This document shows positions 33,487 through 42,661 of a DNA stretch of 55,499 nucleotides, piece by piece. The notes beneath the pieces were generated by a model that did not search any database, had not been told where the DNA came from, and saw nothing but the letters and a program-made list of their open reading frames with translations. The first letter of the stretch is position 1; every line of letters begins with the position of its first letter. Both the position numbers and the translations under genes were made by a program. Source of the stretch: an uncultured Clostridium sp. (lineage in GTDB: Bacteria > Bacillota > Clostridia > Lachnospirales > Lachnospiraceae); assembly GCA_947644195.1 (NCBI GenBank), contig CANRZB010000018.1, forward strand, positions 1 to 55,499, written 5' to 3'.

Positions 33487-35261
33487 TCAAATATAATGTC
33501 TTCTTTCAGTATTGTCATCAGCATTTCCCTGGTAGGATGAGGCTGTTGAATCAATCGGTTTGCCTGGTTAATAACGATTTTTTCAAACATATTACGAATT
33601 CCCCTGGCATTTCCAAATTCTTCCTTCTGCCCTGCACCCATCTTTTCCAAACAGGCGCCGACCGCATCTCTGGCATCCTGCTCGATCATTAATCCCGCAT
33701 CGGACGCCATCACATCCAGGATCTCCAGCAATTCCTGATCCGAATAATCCGGGAAATTGATAAATTTATTAAAACGGGATACCAGACCCGTATTACACTT
33801 CAGAAAAGACTTCATTTCCTCCGTATATCCGGCTACGATAATAACCAGATCATCCCGGTGGTCTTCCATCAATTTTACCAGCGTATCGACCGCTTCCATG
33901 CCAAAATCATTGGGTACATCAGGATTCACCAGAGCATAGGCTTCATCAATAAATAAAACGCCTCCTACCGCCTGTTCCACCAGCTCATGCACCTTGAGGG
34001 CAGTCTGTCCAACATATCCAGCTACCAAACCGGAACGGTCCGTCTCTATCACCGTTTCTTTGGATAAGATGCCCAATTCCTGATAAATTTTAGCCACAAT
34101 ACGCGCCACGGTAGTCTTACCTGTACCGGGTGCTCCGGTAAATACCATATGATATGACATATCCATAAAAGGCATCTGCATCTGCTCCCGCAATTTACGG
34201 ATACGGATCAGATTGATCAACGACTGGATCTCATTTTTTACCCCCTGCAGACCTACCAGGGCATTGAGCTCGTCCACCAGTTTCTGTAGTCTCGCTTCCC
34301 GATCCCTAATCTCTGCCTCTTCTCTATCCTGTAGACGTTTCTTCACCAGCTGAAACTGCTCTTTGGCGGCCTCCGCTTCCTGCAGCTCCCTGGCACGCTT
34401 TTCCTCCTCCGGTTCCGTTAATTCTTCCAAAACCGGTTCTCCGGTCGGTTCAGAAGCAAACTGATCTTTCTCCGACTGTTTTCGAACCTGATTGCGATCG
34501 GTTCGCTCCGTTGTATTCTCTTCTTCACTCCAGTTTTCCTGCTGCCGTGAACGATCTCCCGGCGCTTCCTGCAATTCTACTGATCCCGCGCTGATTTCCG
34601 GAAATTTCTTCCCTTCTCTCTTCTTTGCCCTCTCTTTTCTGTGCTTTTCTGTCTTCCGCCCCTGCATGTCCACATGCAGCCAACGGATGTCACAGGTTAT
34701 TCTTTTGTTCCGAAGCTTGCGGGTTAAATATTCAGAATGATTATAGGTCTCCGCCTGATTTAAAAACAGCGCAATCTTTTCATAGTATTGACGGATAAAC
34801 TGATTGACTTCTTCATCCTGCCCGTCATTGAGATAAGCCATGCATAATAAAATGTTGAGAAACGCGTCCAAAAAACATTCCGCACTATTGCGGTGAAACT
34901 GACTGTCATACACGCCGCACAACTGCATTAAAACAGGGGGAAACGTAGTAAAACGCTGACATTCCAAAATAATTTGTTCCTCCACGTCTTCCCCCGCTGA
35001 AATTCCCAGTGGATTGGAGTCAGTAATCAACTGAATAAACTCTTTTTGATTCTCCAGCAATTCACCACATTGAACGGCTAATGTCATAAGCACAGACTGT
35101 ACATATCGGTCTAAGACCTCCGTACTGGACTGTTTCATAACCTGTCTCGCCTGCTCCCAGAAACCCTCTGCTTCCAGATTCGTGCAATATTTGACAAGTT
35201 TTTCGTAATTTTCCCGTCCCATCTGCAATAGCTCAATCGCTGTATAACTTGCCTGTGCCAT
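33483..35261 (-). CDS. AAA ATPase of the CbbX/SpoVK type
   Basis: 592 residues from ATG 35261 (GGAGG nine bases upstream). Residues 1 to about 215 are helical with no recognised domain; about 220-330 is a Glu/Arg-rich low-complexity linker. The C-terminal AAA module has ALVGLQGVKNEIQSLINLI, Walker A GAPGTGKTT (about residue 380), GYVGQTALKVHELVEQA (pore loop), Walker B VLFIDEAYALVN, and sensor VIIVAGYTEEM with an Arg finger-like SRFNKFINFPDYS. SpoVK-like ATPases are linked to sporulation in Clostridia and Bacilli. Monocistronic with its own promoter. Confidence 0.88.
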   Translation of the reverse strand: MAQASYTAIELLQMGRENYEKLVKYCTNLEAEGFWEQARQVMKQSSTEVLDRYVQSVLMTLAVQCGELLENQKEFIQLITDSNPLGISAGEDVEEQIILECQRFTTFPPVLMQLCGVYDSQFHRNSAECFLDAFLNILLCMAYLNDGQDEEVNQFIRQYYEKIALFLNQAETYNHSEYLTRKLRNKRITCDIRWLHVDMQGRKTEKHRKERAKKREGKKFPEISAGSVELQEAPGDRSRQQENWSEEENTTERTDRNQVRKQSEKDQFASEPTGEPVLEELTEPEEEKRARELQEAEAAKEQFQLVKKRLQDREEAEIRDREARLQKLVDELNALVGLQGVKNEIQSLINLIRIRKLREQMQMPFMDMSYHMVFTGAPGTGKTTVARIVAKIYQELGILSKETVIETDRSGLVAGYVGQTALKVHELVEQAVGGVLFIDEAYALVNPDVPNDFGMEAVDTLVKLMEDHRDDLVIIVAGYTEEMKSFLKCNTGLVSRFNKFINFPDYSDQELLEILDVMASDAGLMIEQDARDAVGACLEKMGAGQKEEFGNARGIRNMFEKIVINQANRLIQQPHPTREMLMTILKEDIIFD

Positions 35262-35340
35262 AGACTTCCTCCATCTCCACAAAACTGCACACTCTATTTC
35301 CAAAAGGATTCCCTTCTGCCAAAAACAACATATCGTTTTT

Positions 35341-35369
35341 ATTCTACTATTAGTCCTGTCAAAAAGCAA
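35341..35369 (-). promoter_or_regulatory. Promoter of the AAA ATPase gene
   Basis: Minus-strand TTGCTT (35369-35364) and TAGAAT (35346-35341), 17 bases apart, about 80 bases before the ATG. Confidence 0.6.
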
Positions 35370-35429
35370 TGAAAGATTCTTACTTAGGAAAAAAAGAGGA
35401 TTTCATCATTGATTTTTTACAATTCTTTT

Positions 35430-37583
35430 CTATTTTATTTTAAAACGAATTGTCTTTTTATTTCCTTTTTTATCAATAATTACCAACCGATTCCATTTTG
35501 CTTTTTCCTTTAGCAGCTTCTTATATTTTGACAATTTAAATGAGACCTTCTTTTTGCCTTTTTTTATTTTGACAGCTTTGCCATTGATCTTTACGGATCG
35601 TATTCCATCCGCATCCCGTATTGTGAGCTTTTTGGAAATAGAATATTTTTTGTTATTTTTAATATTCACCTCCGTCGGGTAATTCTTCACCGTCCCCTCA
35701 GATGGTGTTTTAGCTGCGCTAGGCTTGCCTGCTCCACCAGAACCAGAGATATGATTACTGCCCGGTGTTTTTGCCGCCCCAGGCGGATCCGTTGCAACTG
35801 GGGAATTTGTTACATTAGGTCGATCCGTTGTTCCTGGTTTTTCTGTTCCTTCTGGTTGATCCGTTGTCCCTGGGTTTTCTGTTCCTTTCGGTTGATCCGT
35901 TGTTCCTGGTTTTTCTGTTTCTTCCGGTTGATCTGTTACCCCCGGCTGTTTTGTCTCTTCCGGTTGATCCGTTTCACTCGGTTTTTTTGTATTCTCTGGG
36001 TCTTGTGTTATCTCAGGTTTTTCTGTCGTACTTGGTTCCTTCGTTGGTTCCGTTGTATTTGAAATTTCTTCTCGATATTCCTTGTCCACCTCTGCTGTAA
36101 CTGTCCCTGTCTTAGTCAGAGGATGCGTGGCTATATTCCAGTGAAGAACAGGACGAATACCATAAAGATTACCAATACCATTTCCATACATTTCCACATT
36201 GCCTTCCTCAAAAACATTTACCGCATATTCCGTACGGAAACCAGGGGAACGCAACCACCAGATACCTGCATTTTCTTCTTCCCTGGAATAAGCAATTCTT
36301 GCCTGGTGGTCACAGTCATATTCGGTCGGAAATCCATATTCCAAATGAACAATATCCTCGTTTGACAAGAGAGAAATAAAGTCCTCCGTATCTTCTCCGT
36401 CCCCGGTCCCAAACCATGGATGAACAGAATTCGGATATTGGTACCACAAAATCCCAGATTTTTCCTCCTCGGAAAATGCCTTTTGATAAAAATCCCCATT
36501 CAGCCATTTCCGCAGTGTGGTGTCTTTCCAAAGAATACTAAAGTCTGATTCATGGTATTTTTGATTCGCCAAGATCTGATCGGATAACAGGAAAGCATCC
36601 TGTTCCGATATGGACAACACTCTCCAGGTAATCGGTTTTCCCTCCAGGGATCCCAATTCTACCAGATCCCAGGTGGCAGTTTTCAGTGATGTGTTAATTT
36701 GTTCCCCGTTCTGTACAAGGGGAGAGGACAAATCCAAACACAAGGTTGGACGAACGCCAAAATTACCGTGATTGCTACCGTCTCTGTCCACGAACCCGCC
36801 AGCACCTACATATGCTATCGTATCCATATCCTTTCCGGAAGATCGCAGCCACCACCAACTGTTTTTCACACCCTCTGAACCAGTTTCCTGGTCTTTAGCA
36901 TAGACCTTGTCAGAAGTCTGTACTTCCTGTTCTTCTGCATAAACAGACCCGACTGTCTGCACACCCTGTCCTTCTGCATAAGCAGTCGCTTTTCCAACCC
37001 TTGCCTGGTCGAAAGAATGTGCATTTCCAGAAAAACCATATTCCAAATTTATCATATCTGCAACAGATGGAAGGGAAATCTGATCTACTAGATCCTGTCC
37101 ATCGCTGGTACGATATCCCTCATTTTCAGAATTCTCCAGGGTTTGTCCTTGAATCGCGTCCTTCTCCTCTGTAGAAAATGCCGCATGATAAAATTCTTGA
37201 TTCAGCCACTCTCGCAAGGACGAGTTTTCCCAATTTACAATTTCCTCCGTTTCATGATATTGCTTGCAATCCAATACCTGATCCGCAATCACATAGGCAT
37301 CATTCCCGTTCTTCGATAAAATTCTCCATCGAATAGGCATCTTGTCATCGTTCTGATTGATAACACCATTCCCATCGGTATCCTCCTGCCAATACTCCCC
37401 AAAATATACCGTATCACAGGTATTCATCTCTACAACTGGATTATGTAGTTCATTATTTACAGATTCCGCAGCACCTATCTGATCATAATTTGCCAGGCAG
37501 GTGGATGCTATCAAGATTCCGGATAACGCCACTGCCATCAGACATCTCATAGACTTTTTCTTACTGCTACTTTTTGTCATCAT
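35430..37583 (-). CDS. Secreted DUF6273 tandem-domain surface protein
   Basis: 717 residues from ATG 37583 (GGAGG 8 bases upstream). A signal peptide (KKKSMRCLMAVALSGILIASTC) ends in an AAES-type site. Two related DUF6273 modules follow: about 40-310 and 320-490. Each has YFGEYWQ- or LGSLEGKPITWRVLS-type strands, a W-x-x-S/T-LR-x-WLN segment, and WWLRSSG/WWLRSPG with a closing GVRPTL/GIRPVL. The first carries three degenerate short repeats (AYAEGQ, VYAEEQ, VYAKDQ). A Pro/Thr linker (about 510-615) leads to a basic C-terminal domain (SKKLTIRDADGIRSVKINGKAVKI), perhaps binding the wall. No sortase motif. Confidence 0.78.
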   Translation of the reverse strand: MMTKSSSKKKSMRCLMAVALSGILIASTCLANYDQIGAAESVNNELHNPVVEMNTCDTVYFGEYWQEDTDGNGVINQNDDKMPIRWRILSKNGNDAYVIADQVLDCKQYHETEEIVNWENSSLREWLNQEFYHAAFSTEEKDAIQGQTLENSENEGYRTSDGQDLVDQISLPSVADMINLEYGFSGNAHSFDQARVGKATAYAEGQGVQTVGSVYAEEQEVQTSDKVYAKDQETGSEGVKNSWWWLRSSGKDMDTIAYVGAGGFVDRDGSNHGNFGVRPTLCLDLSSPLVQNGEQINTSLKTATWDLVELGSLEGKPITWRVLSISEQDAFLLSDQILANQKYHESDFSILWKDTTLRKWLNGDFYQKAFSEEEKSGILWYQYPNSVHPWFGTGDGEDTEDFISLLSNEDIVHLEYGFPTEYDCDHQARIAYSREEENAGIWWLRSPGFRTEYAVNVFEEGNVEMYGNGIGNLYGIRPVLHWNIATHPLTKTGTVTAEVDKEYREEISNTTEPTKEPSTTEKPEITQDPENTKKPSETDQPEETKQPGVTDQPEETEKPGTTDQPKGTENPGTTDQPEGTEKPGTTDRPNVTNSPVATDPPGAAKTPGSNHISGSGGAGKPSAAKTPSEGTVKNYPTEVNIKNNKKYSISKKLTIRDADGIRSVKINGKAVKIKKGKKKVSFKLSKYKKLLKEKAKWNRLVIIDKKGNKKTIRFKIK
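35757..36057 (-). repeat. Pro/Thr/Glu linker repeats (TDQPEGTEKPG type)
   Basis: Imperfect 11-codon repeats (consensus TDQPEGTEKPG) are arranged in tandem inside the DUF6273 gene. They encode a stiff, extracellular spacer. Such arrays change copy number by slippage or recombination, so length may vary between strains. Confidence 0.85.
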
Positions 37584-37728
37584 GATCTCATCCTCCAATC
37601 CTTTCTTTGGTAGTATCAATAAACTACGCTCAAATTAATACTTCTCGGTAGTACAAGGTAATCATAACACAAGCAAAAGAAGGGTACAACGAGATTATTC
37701 CAAAACTTCTCGAAACCGTATCACCAAG

Positions 37729-39771
37729 TCAGGAAACAAGTATTTCTCCCGTATACCGTTCCAATTGCTCCTGCAATCCCCGATATTTACTGCACAGTTC
37801 TAAAACCTCCGGCTTTTGGAGTGAAGCGGCAGCTTCGTTGGCCTGTTGCAGCAGAATGGCATCCTGATAAATATCTGCCAGCTTGAAATCCAACGCCCCA
37901 CTCTGCCGGATGCCAAAGAGATCCCCTGGACCACGCAGTTTTAAATCTTCCTCCGCCACCCGAAACCCATCGTTAGACTGCTCCAAAATTTTCAACCGTT
38001 CCCGACATTCCGGCGCTTCATTCCCCATCATAAAGATACAATAGGACTGTGCCTGGCCTCTCCCCACCCTGCCACGAAGCTGATGTAATTGTGCCAGACC
38101 AAACCGTTCGGCATTTTCTACCATCATGACGGTTGCATTGGGCACATTGATCCCTACTTCAATGACGGTAGTAGAGACTAAAATATCCATTTCATGTGCG
38201 GCAAACTGCTCCATAATCTCGTTTTTTTCTGTCGGTTTCATCCGTCCATGCAGATAAGTGATCCTTACGGATGGTGGCAGCTGTGCCCGCAGCATTTCCG
38301 TATAATCCACAACATTTTCTGCTTCCAGTTCTTCACTTTCTTCGACCATCGGACAGATCACATAAACCTGATGTCCTGCACCAACCTCTTTCTCCATAAA
38401 ACGATAGGCCTGTTTTCGATAGTTCGTACCCACGACACAGTTCTGAATCGGCAGGCGGCCTTGTGGCATCCCCTCCATCCGGGATACATCCAAATCTCCA
38501 TACAAGATAATGGCAAGTGTTCTGGGAATCGGTGTCGCACTCATAACCAGCATATGGGGTTCCCTCCCCTTTTCATAAAAACCTTCCCTCTGTTTTACCC
38601 CAAATCGGTGTTGTTCATCCGTAACCACCAACGCCAGATCCGCATATTCCACCTTTTCCTGGATTAAGGCATGAGTTCCCACAATGAGATCCACATCATG
38701 GTTTCGCATCTGTTCCTGCATCTGCCGCTTCTCAGACGCTTTCATCGAACCAGTCAATAGACCTACCCGCACGCCAAGCGGTTCCAGTAGCTGACAAAAG
38801 GTTTCGTAATGCTGCCCCGCCAATACTTCCGTCGGCACCATAATTGCCCCCTGATGCCCCGCCTCCGCCACGGTCAGCAATGCCAGAATTGCAACAATCG
38901 TTTTACCAGATCCCACATCCCCCTGGATCAAGCGATTCATGACATAGCCGGATTGCAAATCCCCTGTAATTTCCTGCCATGCCCCCTGCTGTCCCTGGGT
39001 CAGGGAATATGGCAGGAAAGTCAATAGCCCCTCCACTTTTGCACCCGGCTGCACCATATAGCGGGACACTTTTCTGCGTCTTCCCTGTTTCATCTGCTGT
39101 AACGCCAATGTAAATAAAAAGAATTCTTCGAACACCAGACGGTTCCTTGCCTGACGGAATATCTCCTCATTCTTCGGGAAATGAATATCTCGGACCGCTG
39201 TTTTATGGGGAACCAGACCGTATTTTTTTCGAATTTCCAACGGGAGAAAATCCCCATTAAGATCCGCTTCCGCCAATGCCTGCTTTACGGTTTTCGTTAC
39301 CATATGGTTGGTCAGTTTGGCCGTCAATGGATATACCGGCTGCATCTGATGCAACAAATTGGCATATTCCTGTCTGTCCAGAATTTTGGGCTGCTGCATT
39401 TGAAGACAGCCGTTTTTTACCGTGATCTTCCCACGAAGAATATAACGCTGCCCCATTTTCAGAGAACGCATCAGATAGGGCATATTAAACCAAGTGACCG
39501 GAAGCTGCCCGCTGCTGTCCCTCATCACACAGGTCAAAATTTTTAAATTCCGCACATAGGATACTCGTGGTTTCGCAGCCAGGCTGACTTCCACCGCCAT
39601 CGTTTTTCCCTCCCTGGCCTGCGAAACATATTCCAGAGGTTCGTAGACATCATAAGTCCGGGGATACAGACGCAATAAGTCCTCTACCGTATGTACACCT
39701 AATTTGGCAAACAATTTCTCCGATTGCTCCCCAACTCCCTTGACCGTTCTAATCGAATCCTGTAACTCCAT
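37729..39771 (-). CDS. recG: ATP-dependent DNA helicase RecG
   Basis: 680 residues, the normal length. N-terminal wedge domain (ELQDSIRTVKGVGEQSEKLFAKLG), OB-like part with RVSYVRNLKILTCVMRD, then the helicase core: LIQGDVGSGKTIVA (Walker A), MVPTEVLAGQHY, VVTDEQHRFGVKQ (the RecG-type DEQH box), VMSATPIPRTLA and HQLRGRVGRG (motif VI). Reverses stalled forks and processes recombination intermediates. It follows fakA after an efficient terminator, so it probably has its own promoter within the 39772-39841 gap or weak read-through. Confidence 0.97.
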   Translation of the reverse strand: MELQDSIRTVKGVGEQSEKLFAKLGVHTVEDLLRLYPRTYDVYEPLEYVSQAREGKTMAVEVSLAAKPRVSYVRNLKILTCVMRDSSGQLPVTWFNMPYLMRSLKMGQRYILRGKITVKNGCLQMQQPKILDRQEYANLLHQMQPVYPLTAKLTNHMVTKTVKQALAEADLNGDFLPLEIRKKYGLVPHKTAVRDIHFPKNEEIFRQARNRLVFEEFFLFTLALQQMKQGRRRKVSRYMVQPGAKVEGLLTFLPYSLTQGQQGAWQEITGDLQSGYVMNRLIQGDVGSGKTIVAILALLTVAEAGHQGAIMVPTEVLAGQHYETFCQLLEPLGVRVGLLTGSMKASEKRQMQEQMRNHDVDLIVGTHALIQEKVEYADLALVVTDEQHRFGVKQREGFYEKGREPHMLVMSATPIPRTLAIILYGDLDVSRMEGMPQGRLPIQNCVVGTNYRKQAYRFMEKEVGAGHQVYVICPMVEESEELEAENVVDYTEMLRAQLPPSVRITYLHGRMKPTEKNEIMEQFAAHEMDILVSTTVIEVGINVPNATVMMVENAERFGLAQLHQLRGRVGRGQAQSYCIFMMGNEAPECRERLKILEQSNDGFRVAEEDLKLRGPGDLFGIRQSGALDFKLADIYQDAILLQQANEAAASLQKPEVLELCSKYRGLQEQLERYTGEILVS

Positions 39772-39841
39772 CCTGGCACCACCTTCCTCTATCTAAAAGA
39801 ATATAGCAGGGAAATCGCCAAACAGGGACAACTTTCCTTTG

Positions 39842-39898
39842 AAAAAAATTTGAAGTCACTCGATGCGCCATTGATGATACCATCGAGAAACTTCAAAT
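39842..39898 (-). terminator. Terminator of asp23-fakA
   Basis: ATTTGAAG (39848-39855) pairs with CTTCAAAT (39891-39898) and CTCGATG (39859-39865) with CATCGAG (39881-39887), separated by a small internal loop. A 7-base T-run follows on the minus strand. Confidence 0.8.
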
Positions 39899-39978
39899 CT
39901 TTCTGCCATTTCCTCTATTCTTCTATCTTTCTCTTCCATGCAGCAACCAAAGCATAACCTTTTGCCTATTGTACCTCT

Positions 39979-41682
39979 TTATTCCACAGATACGAAATAG
40001 GAATAAACCGGCTGCCCGCCATACTGCACTTCCACTTCCAGATCCTCATGCTCGGATTCAATCTCCTGCGCCAGTGCATTGGCTTCTTCCTCTGTGGCAT
40101 CTGCCCCATAATACAGGCTAACTAATTCCGAATCCTCCTCTAACATCGTATCAATTAATTCTTTGGCTGTAGACGCCAGATCTTTGCCCACCGCCTGGAT
40201 TGACTTATCGGTCAGTCCCATGAAGTCTCCCGCTTTGATCTCCTTGCCATCCATATTCGTATCCCGTACGGCATAAGTTACCTGACCGGATTTAATGAGT
40301 TCCATTTCTTCTGCCATGGTTTCAGCATTTTCCTGTGCCGGCTGACCGGAGACATAGCTGACCAATGCCGCAATGCCCTGTGGAATGTTTTTAGACGGAA
40401 TTACCAGGATTTCTTTATCCTCCGTTAAATCCTTCGCCTGGTTTGCCGCCAGGATGATATTTCCGTTATTCGGAAGAATAAATATTGTATCTGCATTTAC
40501 CTTGGCAATCGCATCCATGATGTCCTCGGTACTCGGATTCATCGTTTGTCCGCCTTCAATCACATAATCGACGCCCAGATCCTGGAAGATATCCCTCAGA
40601 CCATCTCCTGCAGCAACCGCTATAAATCCAGTCTCTTTATGGGGAGCCTGCGGCTCTTCTGGCTTTCTGTTTTCTTCGGTCACATCCGCTTCACTCATTT
40701 CCCCGGTTGAGATTTTGGCAGAATCACGAATTACCTTTTCCTGATGTTCTTCCCGCATGTTATCTATTTTCATACTGGTCAGGGAACCAAAAGACAACGC
40801 TTTCTGGATCGCAAGTCCCGGGTCATTGGTATGCACATGAACTTTGACAATATCATCGTCTGCCACAACCACAACACAATCTCCAATTCGCTGCAAATAC
40901 TCCTTGAGCTGTGCCTCCACCCGGTCAGCACCACGTTCTAACATGATAATGAATTCTGTACAATACCCAAAGCGGATATCCACATCCTGCAGTGCAGCCA
41001 CATCTCCCATAGAAATCGTCTGGGAACCCGTCTGCGTGCTGATCGTAAAGTCAGATACCTTGCCTTTCAATGCATCCATGGCTCCACGGAGAAAGGTCAT
41101 CAACCCTTCTCCACCAGAATCCACGACGCCAGCCTGTTTCAGCACCGGTAACAGTTCCGGTGTCTTTAACAGTGCGGATTCCATCTCTGCCATCACAGCA
41201 TCACAAAATTCCTCAATATCATCTGTGTCTGCATTGATCAACAGATCCATTGCTTTTTCTGCCCCGGCTTTTGCCACCGTCAGGATCGTGCCTTCCTTTG
41301 GCTTCATCACAGCTTTATATGCAGTCTCTGCTGCATGATTGATACCATTCCCTAAAATGGTTACATCTATTTCATTCAGTCCTTTGATCTCCTTGACAAA
41401 TCCCCGGAAAATCTGAGACAAGATAACACCGGAATTTCCTCTCGCTCCCCGCAGAGATCCACTGGAAATCGCTTTCCCCAGTTGATCCATGGTCGGATTC
41501 TGCAGTGCACTGACCTCTTTGGCTGCCGACATGATTGTCATCGTCATATTCGTTCCGGTATCACCATCCGGAACAGGAAAGACATTTAATTCATTAATAT
41601 ATTCTTTCTTTGCTTCCAATCCCCTGGCGCCTGCCAGAAACATTTTTTGCAGCATCTGTGCATTAATTGTCTTAACGCTCAC
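39979..41682 (-). CDS. fakA: Fatty acid kinase catalytic subunit FakA (DAK2/YloV family)
   Basis: 567 residues with a GTG start at 41682 (AAGGAGG nine bases before). The DhaL-like nucleotide-binding domain is N-terminal: NVFPVPDGDTGTNMTMTIMSA supplies the metal-binding Asp residues, with GSLRGARGNSGVILSQIFRG and DSGGEGLMTFLRG. The middle DUF1949-like part (DIRFGYCTEFIIMLERGADRVEAQ, VKVHVHTNDPG) and the C-terminal DegV-like end (DTIFILPNNGNIILAANQA) fit YloV. It phosphorylates exogenous fatty acids bound to FakB; no fakB is in the window. It sits behind asp23 at 34 bases, an arrangement conserved in Firmicutes. Confidence 0.94.
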   Translation of the reverse strand: MSVKTINAQMLQKMFLAGARGLEAKKEYINELNVFPVPDGDTGTNMTMTIMSAAKEVSALQNPTMDQLGKAISSGSLRGARGNSGVILSQIFRGFVKEIKGLNEIDVTILGNGINHAAETAYKAVMKPKEGTILTVAKAGAEKAMDLLINADTDDIEEFCDAVMAEMESALLKTPELLPVLKQAGVVDSGGEGLMTFLRGAMDALKGKVSDFTISTQTGSQTISMGDVAALQDVDIRFGYCTEFIIMLERGADRVEAQLKEYLQRIGDCVVVVADDDIVKVHVHTNDPGLAIQKALSFGSLTSMKIDNMREEHQEKVIRDSAKISTGEMSEADVTEENRKPEEPQAPHKETGFIAVAAGDGLRDIFQDLGVDYVIEGGQTMNPSTEDIMDAIAKVNADTIFILPNNGNIILAANQAKDLTEDKEILVIPSKNIPQGIAALVSYVSGQPAQENAETMAEEMELIKSGQVTYAVRDTNMDGKEIKAGDFMGLTDKSIQAVGKDLASTAKELIDTMLEEDSELVSLYYGADATEEEANALAQEIESEHEDLEVEVQYGGQPVYSYFVSVE

Positions 41683-41716
41683 TTTACAGTACCTCCTTGC
41701 ATCGGCTTATTCGCAA

Positions 41717-42079
41717 TTAATCCTCATCTACGATTCGCACACCCTCTACAATGACATTGATTTGTTCTACTTTCATTCCGGTATAAGTCTCGATCTTGTA
41801 CTTGACATGCTCTAACACATTCTGTGCAACCGCCCGGATACTAACACCATATGCAACAATGATATGAAGTTCTACTTTGATTCGGTTGTCCACAATATAA
41901 ACATTTACCCCGCGACCGGCATTTTCCTTTTTCAACAGCTTAATCATGCCGTCCTTCATATTAACCGCCGCCATTCCAACGATTCCGATACACTCTGCTG
42001 TCGCCGCTCCGGCATATTTTGCCAGGACATCACGGTCTATCACGATTTTTCCCATTTCTGTATTCATTCTGCCCTTCAT
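41717..42079 (-). CDS. Asp23/Gls24 family envelope stress response protein
   Basis: 120 residues. The Asp23 domain fills it: IVIDRDVLAKYAGAATAECIGIVGMAAVN, then GVNVYIVDNRIKVELHIIVAYGVSIRAVAQNV and a final INVIVEGVRIVDED. Members associate with the membrane and envelope stress in Gram-positives; the YloU-type paralogue is always paired with YloV/FakA, as here. The start is set by GAGGT 7 bases before ATG 42079; an internal ATG at 42067 is also possible. The leader is about 250 bases. Confidence 0.92.
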   Translation of the reverse strand: MKGRMNTEMGKIVIDRDVLAKYAGAATAECIGIVGMAAVNMKDGMIKLLKKENAGRGVNVYIVDNRIKVELHIIVAYGVSIRAVAQNVLEHVKYKIETYTGMKVEQINVIVEGVRIVDED

Positions 42080-42416
42080 AGCCTACCTCATTTCTGCACT
42101 GCAAATGTGTATGGCACGGAATTTGTGACGCAGTGCAGACACAAACCTGCCGGATAAAATGTGTTCCCATCTTTCATATACATTTATGTTCCGTTTTCCC
42201 AGCCACAGACCCTGTCTATCCAGCGGAATTGCCAGGAAAAACCATATTTCTGTATAGAAATTCCAAAAACCATTCAAAATTCCCTAACACAAACATATAT
42301 TAACAGTAAGATGCCATTCTAACAGACATCTTACCCATTTATAGTATATCCTAATCATTCCTATTACGCAAGCCGGAAAAGCGATGAGTGATTGTACCAA
42401 ACGAAAGGAGAGCCCT
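42080..42416. other. 337-base non-coding gap with asp23 leader
   Basis: No gene was found in this stretch. It holds the asp23 promoter (42343-42371) and the long asp23 leader, including a hairpin at 42306-42334 formed by GTAAGATG and CATCTTAC. That hairpin would sit at the very 5' end of the transcript. The remaining leader (42080-42300) shows no recognised riboswitch or open frame with a ribosome binding site. The last part before 42417 carries the ribosome binding site of the small membrane protein. Confidence 0.6.
42343..42371 (-). promoter_or_regulatory. Promoter of asp23-fakA
   Basis: Minus-strand TTGCGT (42371-42366) and TATACT (42348-42343), 17 bases apart; a hairpin begins a few bases after the predicted start point. 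Confidence 0.65.
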
Positions 42417-42554
42417 ATGCGTCAAATGATCGGATTTATCCTATTTTGGATCGCCATCGGCATGACAATCATGTTATTTCTGGACAACGGTTTTCTCGCT
42501 GTCCTGATCATTCTGTTATGTCTGGTACTCGCCTACAATCTATTTTGCTGCTAA
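42417..42554 (+). CDS. Small hydrophobic membrane protein (45 aa)
   Basis: Too short for most gene callers, but supported by an AAAGGAGAG site 5-6 bases before ATG 42417. It encodes 45 residues, nearly all hydrophobic: two membrane helices (MIGFILFWIAIGMTIMLFL and FLAVLIILLCLVLAYN) joined by DNG, ending FCC. The only charged residues are an Arg at position 2 and an Asp in the turn. It runs opposite to all neighbours, divergently from asp23. No function or family is recognised; toxin-like peptides and stress peptides have this layout, but so do many unstudied small proteins. Confidence 0.65.
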   Translation: MRQMIGFILFWIAIGMTIMLFLDNGFLAVLIILLCLVLAYNLFCC

Positions 42555-42607
42555 TACGGCATTTCTATGCAGATTTTTATCTGGTATCTCTCTGCCCATA
42601 CCCGGGC

Positions 42608-42635
42608 AAAAGAAAAGGACCAGTCGAACTGATCC
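42608..42635 (-). terminator. rpmB terminator
   Basis: GGACCAGT (42617-42624) pairs with ACTGATCC (42628-42635), one wobble, loop of three; minus-strand tail TTTTCTTTT. Confidence 0.78.
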
Positions 42636-42661
42636 TGTATATCCAATATAAAGGCACGATA

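Noticed and set aside
35757-36057. Regular repeats read as a CRISPR array
   Set aside because: The repeats are in frame inside a coding gene, vary by codon, and have no unique spacers; they encode a Pro/Thr stalk.
42083-42277. 64-codon minus-strand open frame in the asp23 leader
   Set aside because: No ribosome binding site and a random composition; it lies within the leader after the promoter.
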